The notes below the pieces were generated by a model, which saw nothing but the letters and a program-made list of their open reading frames with translations, ran no database searches and was not told where the DNA came from. Made by a program: the position numbers and the translations under genes. 64,000 bases of DNA from Patescibacteria group bacterium UBA6805 (GTDB lineage: Bacteria; Patescibacteriota; Minisyncoccia; Minisyncoccales; Minisyncoccaceae), in NCBI GenBank assembly GCA_002452735.1, contig DKFD01000009.1:1-64000 (forward strand), given 5' to 3'. Shown here one piece after another: positions 1 to 7,535 of this stretch (its first letter is position 1; each line of letters starts with the position of its first letter).

Positions 1-251
1 GTCGGAATCCTTTCCGCCTTCATTATCGTTTCCATGGCCGGGGTTTCTTCCAGGGCTACTATTGCCAAGGGCCAGGCGTTTTCCAACTCAATCAAGAATT
101 CTCTGATGATGAACCTGGTATCTGAATGGCGTCTTGACGACGCTTCCGGAACAACAATCCAGGACCAATGGGGAACCAATCCCGGCACCTGGTACGGCTC
201 CGGGGGAGGAGACTATACCTCTCCCTCTTGGAGAACATCCTCTGAATGCGT
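1..251 (+). repeat. Near-identical duplicate block shared with 46827-47077
   Basis: Aligned by eye, bases 1-251 equal bases 46827-47077 (offset 46826) except for one C/T at 138/46964 (GAC versus GAT, both Asp). Similarity drops abruptly after 251, remains partial to about 300, then is lost through the LamG head until the shared 3' tail. The block is cut on the left by the window edge, so the full repeat is longer. It points to recent duplication or gene conversion between pilin copies A and F. Confidence 0.9.
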
Positions 252-825
252 TTCCAACGGCTGTCTGGCTTTTGACGGCACGGATGATTACGTGGATTGC
301 GGAAGCGGTAACAGTTTAGATATTGTTAACGCAATCACAATTAGTGCGTGGACAAAGACGTCAAATAGCTTTTATAATACGGTTGTTCATAGGGGGAACA
401 ATGGTTGGGGGTCGGGATATTGGCTATGCGTTAGGTCTGGCAGTACAACCGATAATCGTTTTGGAATTCAAGGAGTTGATAATGGAAGCTGGGGTACTTA
501 CCCAGACGACGGTCAATGGCATAATGTTGTCGGGATTTATAGCAAATCAGAAGGAAAAATAAAAGTATATCTTGACGGTATTAATAAATTAAATAAAGCA
601 GTAGGAGGAACGCCCGCAGGATTTTCTGGACAAAATCTGCTTATCGGTTTGGTAGACCTTCCACAATATCCTTTTAACGGTTTAATGGACGATGTTCGCA
701 TATATAATGCCGCTGTTCCCGCTTCTCAAATCCAGCAAAACTATTATGCCGGTTTAAATTGGTTATTGGTAAAAAATCAGATAAGCGGTAAAGATTACGG
801 GCAGAGACTGGCCTTCCTTGATTAA
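1..825 (+). CDS. LamG-headed prepilin-like protein (copy A), 5' end cut by window
   Basis: The frame is open from base 1 (VGILSAFIIVSMAG), so the start codon and FTLIE leader lie left of the window. What remains is the end of the hydrophobic pilin helix, a stem (SSRATIAKGQAFSNSIKNSL), then a Laminin_G_3/concanavalin-like head starting at VSEWRLDDASGTT and ending with the typical LamG close MDDVRIYNAAVP. The tail SQIQQNYYAGLNWLL is shared by all copies in the window. A cysteine pair (ECVSNGC) opens the core LamG strands. By family it should be a type IV pilin or pseudopilin anchored in the inner membrane or assembled in a filament, with a carbohydrate-binding type head; the ligand is unknown. 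Bases 1-251 match copy F at 46827-47077 with one synonymous difference, after which the heads diverge. Confidence 0.85.
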   Translation, partial: VGILSAFIIVSMAGVSSRATIAKGQAFSNSIKNSLMMNLVSEWRLDDASGTTIQDQWGTNPGTWYGSGGGDYTSPSWRTSSECVSNGCLAFDGTDDYVDCGSGNSLDIVNAITISAWTKTSNSFYNTVVHRGNNGWGSGYWLCVRSGSTTDNRFGIQGVDNGSWGTYPDDGQWHNVVGIYSKSEGKIKVYLDGINKLNKAVGGTPAGFSGQNLLIGLVDLPQYPFNGLMDDVRIYNAAVPASQIQQNYYAGLNWLLVKNQISGKDYGQRLAFLD

Positions 826-826
826 C

Positions 827-855
827 TTGCCTCTTTTTTTGGAATGGCATATAGT
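827..855 (+). promoter_or_regulatory. Promoter for rarA (leaderless type)
   Basis: TTGCCT at 827-832 and TATAGT at 850-855 are separated by 17 bases. The -10 ends 8 bases before the ATG at 864, so the transcript should start at or just before the start codon. No Shine-Dalgarno sequence is present. Confidence 0.6.
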
Positions 856-863
856 GGAAGCGT

Positions 864-2087
864 ATGGAATACGCGGGGAAACCATTGGCTTTAAGGATGA
901 GGCCGGAAAAGCTTGATGATTTTTTCGGCCAGGAAGAGCTTGTCAGTAAGGGCAAGCTTTTAAGGCAGGCCATAGAGAGCGACAGCGTGCCCTCGATGAT
1001 TTTCTGGGGGCCTCCGGGAAGCGGCAAGACCACTTTGGCCTACATCATCGCCAAGCAGACCAAGTCGGAATTCATTAAGATGAGCGCAGTTACCAGCGGT
1101 CTCAAGGATTTGCGCGAAGTGGTTGAGAAAGCCAAGATTAATGAGCGCTTGAAGAGAAAGACCATTCTTTTCATTGACGAAATTCATCGCTGGAACAAAT
1201 CCCAGCAGGACGCTCTGCTTCCCCACATTGAAAACGGACTGATAATTTTGATTGGGGCGACCACGGAAAATCCCAGCTTTGAAATCAGGAGCCCTCTCTT
1301 GTCCCGCTGCCGCGTTTTCGTTTTCGAGCGCTTAAAAGAAGAAGACATTGTCAAGCTAATCAAGAGGGCCTTGAAAGACAAGGAAAAGGGCCTGGGCAAG
1401 CTGAAGATTAAAATCAAAAGCAAGCCCCTTTCGCTCATGGCCCAATTGAGCAACGGCGACGCCCGGGTGGCTTTGAACATTCTGGAATACGCTGTTTTGA
1501 GCAATACTTCCAGGGGAGAAGAAATCATTATCAATGAAGGGTTGATTAAAGAAGCGGTTAACAAGATAAACATTCTTTACGACAAAGGAGGGGAGGAGCA
1601 CTATAATCTGATATCCGCCCTGCACAAGTCAATGAGAGGGTCTGACCCCGACGCCTCTCTTTATTGGCTGGCCCGGATGGTTGAAGGCGGAGAAGACCCC
1701 TTGTTTATTGCCAGGAGACTGGTCAGGTTTGCTTCCGAAGACGTGGGCTTGGCCAATTCCAGGGCCTTGGAGCAGACAGTGGCCGCTTATCAGGCCTGTC
1801 ACTTCATCGGTTATCCGGAGTGCAATGTTATTCTATCCCAAGCGGTTGTTTATCTGGCCAAATGCAATAAATCCAACGAATTGTACGAGGCGTACGGTAA
1901 GGTGGCCGAGGACGTGGAGAGGCACGGGAATTTGCCTGTTCCCTTGCATTTGAGGAATGCGCCGACAAAGCTGATGAAACAGCTGGGCTACGGGAAGAAT
2001 TACAAGTACAGTCCCAAATACGATTACAAAGAAAAGCAGGAATACATGCCTGAAAAGCTGAAAAAGAAGAAATACTTGAAAGATTGA
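864..2087 (+). CDS. rarA: Replication-associated recombination protein A (RarA/MgsA AAA+ ATPase)
   Basis: A 407-residue AAA+ ATPase of the RarA/MgsA/WRNIP1 family, which acts at stalled replication forks with SSB and RecA. Walker A GPPGSGKTT is at residues 49-57, Walker B LFIDEIH at 102-108 and the sensor-like GATTENP at 131-137, followed by SPLLSRCRVF and the family C-terminal region (EDVGLANSRAL, then HLRNAPTKLMKQLGYG near the end). Length is normal for the family (about 400-450). The ATG at 864 sits 8 bases after a -10 box, and the protein begins directly with the conserved PLALRMRPEKLDDFFGQ segment, supporting this start. It appears monocistronic: a new promoter overlaps its stop codon. 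Confidence 0.95.
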   Translation: MEYAGKPLALRMRPEKLDDFFGQEELVSKGKLLRQAIESDSVPSMIFWGPPGSGKTTLAYIIAKQTKSEFIKMSAVTSGLKDLREVVEKAKINERLKRKTILFIDEIHRWNKSQQDALLPHIENGLIILIGATTENPSFEIRSPLLSRCRVFVFERLKEEDIVKLIKRALKDKEKGLGKLKIKIKSKPLSLMAQLSNGDARVALNILEYAVLSNTSRGEEIIINEGLIKEAVNKINILYDKGGEEHYNLISALHKSMRGSDPDASLYWLARMVEGGEDPLFIARRLVRFASEDVGLANSRALEQTVAAYQACHFIGYPECNVILSQAVVYLAKCNKSNELYEAYGKVAEDVERHGNLPVPLHLRNAPTKLMKQLGYGKNYKYSPKYDYKEKQEYMPEKLKKKKYLKD

Positions 2088-2111
2088 CAAATATATTTTT
2101 TGTTGTATTAT
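2084..2111 (+). promoter_or_regulatory. Strong promoter for 34-codon mini-gene
   Basis: TTGACA at 2084-2089 and TATTAT at 2106-2111 with a 16-base spacer. The -35 overlaps the rarA stop codon. Expected transcription start is about 2118, giving a transcript of about 145 bases that ends at the terminator at 2239-2263. Confidence 0.7.
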
Positions 2112-2138
2112 GATTAAAGAATGTCAAGGAGTGAACTG

Positions 2139-2243
2139 ATGATTGTAAGCAAGGAAGATTTGGGGTTGATTGCGCTGGGCCTGATTAGTTGCTTCTTCAA
2201 ATGGGTTCTGTTATTAAAATTAACATGGCCCTTAGCTTGGTGA
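2139..2243 (+). CDS. 34-residue hydrophobic small protein or leader peptide
   Basis: A short frame preceded by Shine-Dalgarno AAGGAG (2126-2131), 7 bases before ATG 2139. It encodes an acidic/basic N-terminus (MIVSKEDLG) and one long hydrophobic stretch (LIALGLISCFF, then KWVLLLKLTWPLAW), consistent with a single membrane segment. It lies between a near-consensus promoter (2084-2111) and an intrinsic terminator whose stem contains its TGA stop. I do not recognise a family. Possible readings are a small membrane protein, a type I toxin-like peptide, or a leader peptide; the separate obgE promoter downstream argues against attenuation of obgE. An in-frame ATG at 2121 exists but has no ribosome-binding site. 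Confidence 0.55.
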   Translation: MIVSKEDLGLIALGLISCFFKWVLLLKLTWPLAW

Positions 2244-2263
2244 TTGTTATCAATCACCTTTTT
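2239..2263 (+). terminator. Intrinsic terminator overlapping the mini-gene stop
   Basis: GGTGATTG (2239-2246), loop TTAT, CAATCACC (2251-2258), then TTTTT. It is a perfect 8-bp stem followed by a T run, and the TGA stop of the mini-gene (2241-2243) is inside the stem. Confidence 0.8.
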
Positions 2264-2265
2264 AT

Positions 2266-2294
2266 TTGTCTTTTTCGATAAAAATGGCTATGAT
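2266..2294 (+). promoter_or_regulatory. Promoter for obgE (leaderless type)
   Basis: TTGTCT at 2266-2271 and TATGAT at 2289-2294 with 17 bases between. The -10 ends 6 bases before ATG 2301, placing the transcription start on the start codon. Confidence 0.65.
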
Positions 2295-2300
2295 TGGAAT

Positions 2301-3269
2301 ATGTTAATAGATGAAATCACAATCAAGGTCAGGGCGGGCCGGGGAGGAAAAGGGTCTGTTGCTTTTAACAAGAACAAGCTGTCTTTGGGTCCGACCGGCG
2401 GAAGCGGAGGAGAAGGTGGAAGCGTATACTTTACCGGTGTTTCCGATTTGGGGGCCTTGAAGCAGTTCCGCTTCAGGAAAGAAGCGAGTGCCCAGGACGG
2501 CAAGGACGGCAGAGGCCAGTTTGTTGACGGCAAAAGCGGGGAAGATGCCGTTATCCAGGTTCCGGTGGGAACGGTTATGCATAATCTGAATACGGGAGAA
2601 AAGAAAGAAATTCTTAAAACAGGAGAAATGATTTTAGCGGCCAAAGGAGGAAAAGGTGGAAGAGGAAATTTCTTTTTTCGCTCTTCAAGGAACACTTCGC
2701 CCACCCAGTTCCAGGGAGGAACTTCGGGGGAAGAATTTGATTTGCGTCTGGAGCTCAAGCTGATTGCCGACGTCGGTTTTATCGGTTTGCCCAATGTGGG
2801 GAAATCCAGCCTGCTGAAAGAACTGACCAACGCCAATCCCAAAGTGGCCAATTATCCTTTTACCACCTTGGAGCCGAACCTCGGCGTGTATTTTGACTTG
2901 ATTCTGGCCGACATCCCGGGATTAATCAAGGGCGCTTCTTCGGGCAAGGGGCTGGGAATCAAATTTTTAAGGCATATTGAAAGAACAAAAATTATTTTCC
3001 ATTTCATTTCCGCCGATTCCAAAGATTTATTTAAAGATTATTCAGTGATTTGCGAAGAGCTGAGGGAATACAACAAAGAGCTTTTGGAAAAAAAAGAATA
3101 CATTTTCATTTCCAAGGCGGATATGGTTGAAAAAGATTCTTTGGAGGGAAAAATCAAAGATCTGGGAAAAAAGATTAAAAATAAAGAAATTATTCCCTTC
3201 TCCATCTTTGACGACGATTCTCTTAAAAAAGTCAAAGATATTTTGAACCAGATAGCCAGGGAGAAATAG
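2301..3269 (+). CDS. obgE: GTPase ObgE/CgtA
   Basis: A ribosome-associated Obg GTPase of 322 residues involved in large-subunit assembly and stress control. It begins with the glycine-rich Obg fold (MLIDEITIKVRAGRGG, GPTGGSGGEGG) and then the G domain: G1 GLPNVGKSS 162-170, switch YPFTT 185-189, G3 DIPG 204-207. G4 is SKAD (271-274) rather than NKxD. There is no C-terminal OCT extension, as in the short Obg forms. A frame-compatible TTG at 2244 would add a hydrophobic extension, but the promoter lies inside that stretch and the family starts at MLIDE, so ATG 2301 is chosen. Confidence 0.95.
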   Translation: MLIDEITIKVRAGRGGKGSVAFNKNKLSLGPTGGSGGEGGSVYFTGVSDLGALKQFRFRKEASAQDGKDGRGQFVDGKSGEDAVIQVPVGTVMHNLNTGEKKEILKTGEMILAAKGGKGGRGNFFFRSSRNTSPTQFQGGTSGEEFDLRLELKLIADVGFIGLPNVGKSSLLKELTNANPKVANYPFTTLEPNLGVYFDLILADIPGLIKGASSGKGLGIKFLRHIERTKIIFHFISADSKDLFKDYSVICEELREYNKELLEKKEYIFISKADMVEKDSLEGKIKDLGKKIKNKEIIPFSIFDDDSLKKVKDILNQIAREK

Positions 3270-3270
3270 C

Positions 3271-3298
3271 TTGATTTTTTCTCGGGTTATAGTATAAC
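3271..3298 (+). promoter_or_regulatory. Promoter for purC
   Basis: TTGATT at 3271-3276 and TATAAC at 3293-3298, 16 bases apart. The start would be near 3305, leaving a leader of about 43 bases that carries AGGAGG at 3336-3341. Confidence 0.5.
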
Positions 3299-3347
3299 AA
3301 AGGCAGTCTTTTGTTGCTCTTTGAAAACAGGAGACAGGAGGTTAATG

Positions 3348-4280
3348 ATGGAGAATAAGTTTGCGATTCCAGGGCATAAGCCCTTCAAACAAGGAAAAGT
3401 CCGGGATCTTTATAGGGTTCCCGATTTGACCAATCCGGGCAAATTCAGGCCCGATTTGATTCTTTGCGTGACTACTGACCGAATTTCGGCCTTTGACCGG
3501 GTAATGGGAGAAATACCGGGTCGCGGTCTAATTCTGAACGCCATTTCCAATTTCTGGAAAGGTCATTTCAACGAATACATTCCCAATGACCTTTATAAGA
3601 CGGAGACAGAGGAGGCTCTGAGCTATTTCGGGATTAAAGAAATTCCCGAGAGCCTGCGAAACAGGGTTTCCCTGATCTACCTGGCAGAGAGATTGCCTTT
3701 TGAATTCATTGTCAGGGGCTATCTGGCTGGTTCTCTCTTCAAAGAGTATGAGAGAAGGAATTTTTCCAGCGGCTATTATTTGGGCCATTGGCTGCCGGAA
3801 GGAATGAAGGATGCTCAAGAGTTGGGGCGTCCCTTGTTCACGCCCACAACCAAATCCGAGAACGGCAAAGATGAAAACGCCAGTTTTTCCGAAGTTGCCA
3901 AAAGAATCGGCGGGGAAACGGCCGAAAACGTTCGGCTGGCAAGCATCGCCCTTTATTTGGTGGGCCACAGGTACCTTCTGAAGCGGGGAATAATACTTGC
4001 CGACGCCAAGTTTGAATTCGGCTTCAGGAATATTGACGGCCACCACCAATACCTCTGTCTCATAGACGAGGTTTTGACGCCTGATTCTTCCCGGTTATGG
4101 CTTGCCGAGTCGTATTCTCCCGGTCAGCGTCCAGCGAGCCTGGATAAGCAATATTATCGCGATTGGCTGACGGGAATCGGCTGGAACGAGACCAAACCCG
4201 TTCCCAAGATACCCAAGACCGTACAGCAAAATCTGCTGGCGAAATACGAATTTGTTTTAGGTATGATATTATCAAATTGA
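3348..4280 (+). CDS. purC: SAICAR synthetase (phosphoribosylaminoimidazole-succinocarboxamide synthase)
   Basis: This enzyme joins CAIR and aspartate using ATP in purine synthesis. About 310 residues, the longer form of the family. Family sequences visible are GKVRDLY (near 16-22), LCVTTDRISAFDRVMGEIPGRG, the VRGYLAGSLFKEYE segment, DAKFEFG and LIDEVLTPDSSRLW. The start is set by AGGAGG (3336-3341), 6 bases before ATG 3348; ATG 3345 is equally in frame, and a TTG at 3321 is disfavoured. No other purine gene is in the window, and CPR genomes usually lack the full pathway, so its job here is unclear. It forms a complete unit with its own promoter and terminator. Confidence 0.93.
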   Translation: MENKFAIPGHKPFKQGKVRDLYRVPDLTNPGKFRPDLILCVTTDRISAFDRVMGEIPGRGLILNAISNFWKGHFNEYIPNDLYKTETEEALSYFGIKEIPESLRNRVSLIYLAERLPFEFIVRGYLAGSLFKEYERRNFSSGYYLGHWLPEGMKDAQELGRPLFTPTTKSENGKDENASFSEVAKRIGGETAENVRLASIALYLVGHRYLLKRGIILADAKFEFGFRNIDGHHQYLCLIDEVLTPDSSRLWLAESYSPGQRPASLDKQYYRDWLTGIGWNETKPVPKIPKTVQQNLLAKYEFVLGMILSN

Positions 4281-4302
4281 CCCTTTATCTCAGGGTCTTT
4301 TT
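4279..4302 (+). terminator. Intrinsic terminator after purC
   Basis: GACCCT (4279-4284), 7-base loop, AGGGTC (4292-4297), then TTTTT. The stem starts within the purC TGA stop codon (4278-4280). Confidence 0.8.
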
Positions 4303-4318
4303 ATGTTAAATTGAATAT

Positions 4319-5512
4319 ATGAAAAAACCGGAGCTGATGAGTCCCATAAGAGACTGGGCCAGTCTGGAGGCCTGTAAAGATTATGCCGATGCCGTTTATT
4401 TCGGCATAAACGATTTGAGCTTGAGGGCCCGGGCAGGTATCAAAATAAAAGATATTAATCTTTTTGTCAGAACTTGTCATAATTACGGAATCAAGGCGTA
4501 TCTGACTTTAAATTCCGTTGTTTACAACAAGGACCTGATTAAGGCGGAAAAGATTGTTAAAGAAGCGAAGAAAGCAAAAGTTGATGCTTTGATTGTTTGG
4601 GATTTCGCTATAGTGGAAATCGCCAGAAAATACAAAATTCCTTTCATTGTTTCCACCCAGGCCAATATTTCCAATTGGAAAGCGGCCTTGTTCTGGAAAA
4701 AGCTGGGAGCGAAAAGAATCGTTCTGGCCAGGGAAATGAGCTTGAAGCAGATAAAAGAACTGAAGAAAAAAGTGAAAATTGAAGCTGAAACGTTCGTTCA
4801 TGGGGCGATGTGTCTGGCTATTTCCGGAAGGTGCATTCTTTCTTCATATTTGTACGGCAAGTCGTCAAACTGCGGTTATTGCGCCCAGCCCTGCAGGAGC
4901 CAGTGGCTGTTATCTGACGATGAAGGCAATGTGCTGATTAACGAAGGCAAGTATTTTTTAAGTGCCAAGGATTTGTGCATGATTGAATATGTTCCTCAAT
5001 TGATTAAATCCGGAATAGACGCTTTTAAAATCGAGGGGAGGAGAAGAGATCCTAAATATATCAGGGTCACCTCCAAATGCTACAGGGAAGCCATTGATTC
5101 TTATTTCAATAAGACGTTTAACAAGGAAAAGATTAATAAATGGAAACAAGAATTGGCCTCTGTTTATAACCGGGGATTTTCCACCGGCTTCTATTTCTCC
5201 GTTCCGGGCAGAGAAGGAATCGGTTTTGACAAGGCCGACAACGCTTCCACGCTGAAGAAAATATATATCGGCGACATCCTCCATTATTATCCCAAAATCA
5301 TGGTCGCTTCTCTGGAACTGAAGCATCGGGGAGTAAAACAAGGGGAAAGAATCGTCGTTGAAGGAAAAAAGACTTTTATTGAGCAGGAGGTTTCGTCGAT
5401 TCACCTTAAAGAAAAAGAAGTCAGGAAAGCCGACAAGGGAAAAGAAGTCGGGATAAAGATTGAAGGCAAGGCCAGGAAGGGAGACAAGGTATTCGCTTTA
5501 AAAAGTTTGTAA
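4319..5512 (+). CDS. U32 family peptidase / tRNA-hydroxylation type protein
   Basis: A 397-residue member of the peptidase U32 group, whose bacterial members TrhP and RlhA take part in RNA hydroxylation rather than proven proteolysis. It has an N-terminal TIM-barrel-like part (ADAVYFGINDLSLRARAG, LIVWDFAIVEIA, STQANISNWKAALFW). The family signature is a cysteine cluster at about 165-192 (CLAISGRC, CGYCAQPC) with FKIEGRRRDPKYI after it; the C-terminal half resembles the usual small beta domain. Five cysteines (C165, C172, C185, C188, C192) could bind an iron-sulfur centre. The ATG follows the purC terminator closely with a weak -10 (TTAAAT 4306-4311). The exact substrate cannot be decided from sequence. 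Confidence 0.85.
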   Translation: MKKPELMSPIRDWASLEACKDYADAVYFGINDLSLRARAGIKIKDINLFVRTCHNYGIKAYLTLNSVVYNKDLIKAEKIVKEAKKAKVDALIVWDFAIVEIARKYKIPFIVSTQANISNWKAALFWKKLGAKRIVLAREMSLKQIKELKKKVKIEAETFVHGAMCLAISGRCILSSYLYGKSSNCGYCAQPCRSQWLLSDDEGNVLINEGKYFLSAKDLCMIEYVPQLIKSGIDAFKIEGRRRDPKYIRVTSKCYREAIDSYFNKTFNKEKINKWKQELASVYNRGFSTGFYFSVPGREGIGFDKADNASTLKKIYIGDILHYYPKIMVASLELKHRGVKQGERIVVEGKKTFIEQEVSSIHLKEKEVRKADKGKEVGIKIEGKARKGDKVFALKSL

Positions 5513-5533
5513 AATGTATTAGAATTGAATAAT

Positions 5534-6517
5534 ATGAGCGAGCAAACAATAATTTTAATAACCGTTCCTTTTTTCTTTCTTCTGCTTTGGCTATATTCCA
5601 AATGGACGAGAACAATCCAGGACATGAACTTCAAGAAGGAATTCATTCTTGATTCCAACCAGAGGAACAAGAGCGAGATAAAAGAACTGGTGGAGAGCCT
5701 GGAAAAGAAACTGCAGGAGGCGGAGAGGGAAAGGGCGGGAGAATTCGGCGCCCTCAAAGCTGTTTTGGAAGAGCACAAGATTTTGACCGGAGAATTGAGG
5801 GAATCAACCGAAAACCTTAAGAAAGTTTTGTCCAATAATCAACTAAGGGGCAAGTACGGAGAAGAAGTGGCTGAAAATCTTTTGAAGCTCATCGGTTTTG
5901 TCAAAGGAGAACAATACGCGGTTAACTCTTCTTTGGAAATCAGTCCTAATCGGCCCGATCTTACTATTTTTTTGCCCGACAAGAAAAAGATAAACATTGA
6001 CGTCAAGTTTCCCTACAATTCCCTGATTAAATACAACGAGACCAAAAACAAGAAAGATTTGATTGATTTTGCCAAAGACGTCAGGCAGAAGATAAAAGAA
6101 ATATCTTCCCGCGACTACATCAATCCCGAGGAAAACACGGTTGATTTCGTTATTCTTTTCGTTCCCAACGAGATGATTTTCAGCTCCATTTACGACGAAC
6201 TGAACGAGGTTTGGAATGAAGCCCTGAGGAAAAGAGTTATTCTGGCCGGGCCGTTCAGCTTCACCGCCATTTTAAGAATGATTTACCAGTCGTACAAAAG
6301 CTTCAGTTATTACGAGAATCTGGGAGAAATCGTCAAGCTGATAAGGGTTTTTGAGGAGGAGTACAACAAATACAGCGACGAGGTCAATATTCTGGGGAGC
6401 AGGATTAAAATGGTTTCCGACCAGTTTGACAAAGTTTCCGTGACCAGAGCCAAGAAGCTGTCCAGAATAGTTGACCGGATAAAAGGCGAGTCGGAAGACA
6501 AAAATTTGCTTGAGTAA
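5534..6517 (+). CDS. rmuC: RmuC-family DNA recombination protein
   Basis: RmuC proteins limit DNA rearrangement and carry a PD-(D/E)XK-like nuclease core. This one has 327 residues: an N-terminal membrane segment (IILITVPFFFLLLWLY), a coiled coil rich in Glu/Lys, then the RmuC domain beginning GKYGEEVAENLLKLIGF. Further conserved parts are RPDLTIFLPDKKKINIDVKF, with D and K in the expected core positions, and AGPFSFTAILRMI. The start at ATG 5534 is preferred over a TTG three codons upstream. It is followed 3 bases later by rlmN, suggesting cotranscription. Confidence 0.9.
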   Translation: MSEQTIILITVPFFFLLLWLYSKWTRTIQDMNFKKEFILDSNQRNKSEIKELVESLEKKLQEAERERAGEFGALKAVLEEHKILTGELRESTENLKKVLSNNQLRGKYGEEVAENLLKLIGFVKGEQYAVNSSLEISPNRPDLTIFLPDKKKINIDVKFPYNSLIKYNETKNKKDLIDFAKDVRQKIKEISSRDYINPEENTVDFVILFVPNEMIFSSIYDELNEVWNEALRKRVILAGPFSFTAILRMIYQSYKSFSYYENLGEIVKLIRVFEEEYNKYSDEVNILGSRIKMVSDQFDKVSVTRAKKLSRIVDRIKGESEDKNLLE

Positions 6518-6520
6518 TAT

Positions 6521-7522
6521 ATGGACTGGAAAAAGCTGGAAGAGATTTTAAGGCAAGAGCCGGGCTACAGAAAAAATCAGGTCAAGAGGCTGATTTTTCA
6601 CGACTTGATTGAGGATTGGGACAAAGCCACCAATCTTTCTTTGGTTTTAAGAAAAAAACTGAAGAAAGAAGTTCCTTTAGATATCAAATCAAAACTTTTC
6701 AAATCAAAAGACAAGCAAACAATCAAAGGCCTGATTGAACTGGAAGATGGCCTGAAGATTGAGACGGTTTTAATGCTGCATAACGACAATCGGTCAACGG
6801 TTTGCGTTTCTTCCCAGGTGGGCTGTACTTTGGGCTGTTTGTTCTGCGCCACGGGCAAGATGGGCTTCCATAGAAATCTGACTCATTGGGAAATACTGGA
6901 GCAGGTTCTGCTTTTCGCCCGCTATTTGAAGAAAAAAAGCATTACCAATGTCGTTTTCATGGGAATGGGCGAGCCGTTTCTTAATTACGACAACGTGATG
7001 GAGGCGGTCAAAATAATCAATGACGGCAATTATTTCAACGTCGGAGCAAGAAAGATATCTATTTCCACCTCCGGCATATTTTCGGGAATAGAAAGATTGT
7101 CCAAGGAAGGCGCTCAGGTGAATTTTTCCATTTCTCTTCATGCATCCAACAACGAATTGAGGAGCAGGATAATGCCCATTAACAAGAAATATCCTTTAAT
7201 CATGGTCTTGGAAAAAGTCGACGAATATATCAGGAAAACCAAAAGAAAGGTGATGCTTGAGTATTTGATGATTAAAGGGGTTAACGATTCTTTGAAAGAA
7301 GCAGAAGAGCTTTATCGATTGATTAAAAACAGGCCGTTATACATGGTTAATTTAATCAGACACAATCCCACCGGCGGTTTTAAGGGTTCGGACACGAGAA
7401 CGATTAAGATATTTAAGGATTATCTGGAGAAAAGGGGAATATTCACTACCCAGCGCTATGAGTTCGGCAAAGACATTGAGGGGGCCTGTGGCCAGTTGAT
7501 TGCCAGGGCTGAAGATAAATGA
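6521..7522 (+). CDS. rlmN: 23S rRNA (adenine-C2)-methyltransferase RlmN
   Basis: A radical-SAM enzyme methylating A2503 of 23S rRNA, and often A37 of some tRNAs. 333 residues. The cluster motif CTLGCLFC is at 102-109, followed by ATGKMGFHRNL; other family motifs are NVVFMGMGEPFLNYDNV, ISTSGI, FSISLHASN and LEYLMIKGVNDS. The C-terminal cysteine needed for the methyl-Cys mechanism is at about 323 (GACGQL). Length and all key residues are normal. The end of the gene contains the -35 of the promoter for LamG pilin B. Confidence 0.95.
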   Translation: MDWKKLEEILRQEPGYRKNQVKRLIFHDLIEDWDKATNLSLVLRKKLKKEVPLDIKSKLFKSKDKQTIKGLIELEDGLKIETVLMLHNDNRSTVCVSSQVGCTLGCLFCATGKMGFHRNLTHWEILEQVLLFARYLKKKSITNVVFMGMGEPFLNYDNVMEAVKIINDGNYFNVGARKISISTSGIFSGIERLSKEGAQVNFSISLHASNNELRSRIMPINKKYPLIMVLEKVDEYIRKTKRKVMLEYLMIKGVNDSLKEAEELYRLIKNRPLYMVNLIRHNPTGGFKGSDTRTIKIFKDYLEKRGIFTTQRYEFGKDIEGACGQLIARAEDK

Positions 7523-7528
7523 TAAAAT
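7500..7528 (+). promoter_or_regulatory. Promoter for LamG pilin B (leaderless type)
   Basis: TTGCCA at 7500-7505 (inside the end of rlmN) and TAAAAT at 7523-7528, with 17 bases between. The -10 ends 7 bases before ATG 7536. Confidence 0.6.
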
Positions 7529-7535
7529 TGTTCTA

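Noticed and set aside
2244..2300. N-terminal extension of ObgE from TTG 2244 with a hydrophobic segment
   Set aside because: The stretch contains the obgE promoter, and the conserved family start MLIDE is at 2301.
2288..2851. 187-codon minus-strand frame opposite obgE
   Set aside because: It is a shadow of the Gly-rich obgE coding frame (Pro/Ser-rich, no motif, no start signals).
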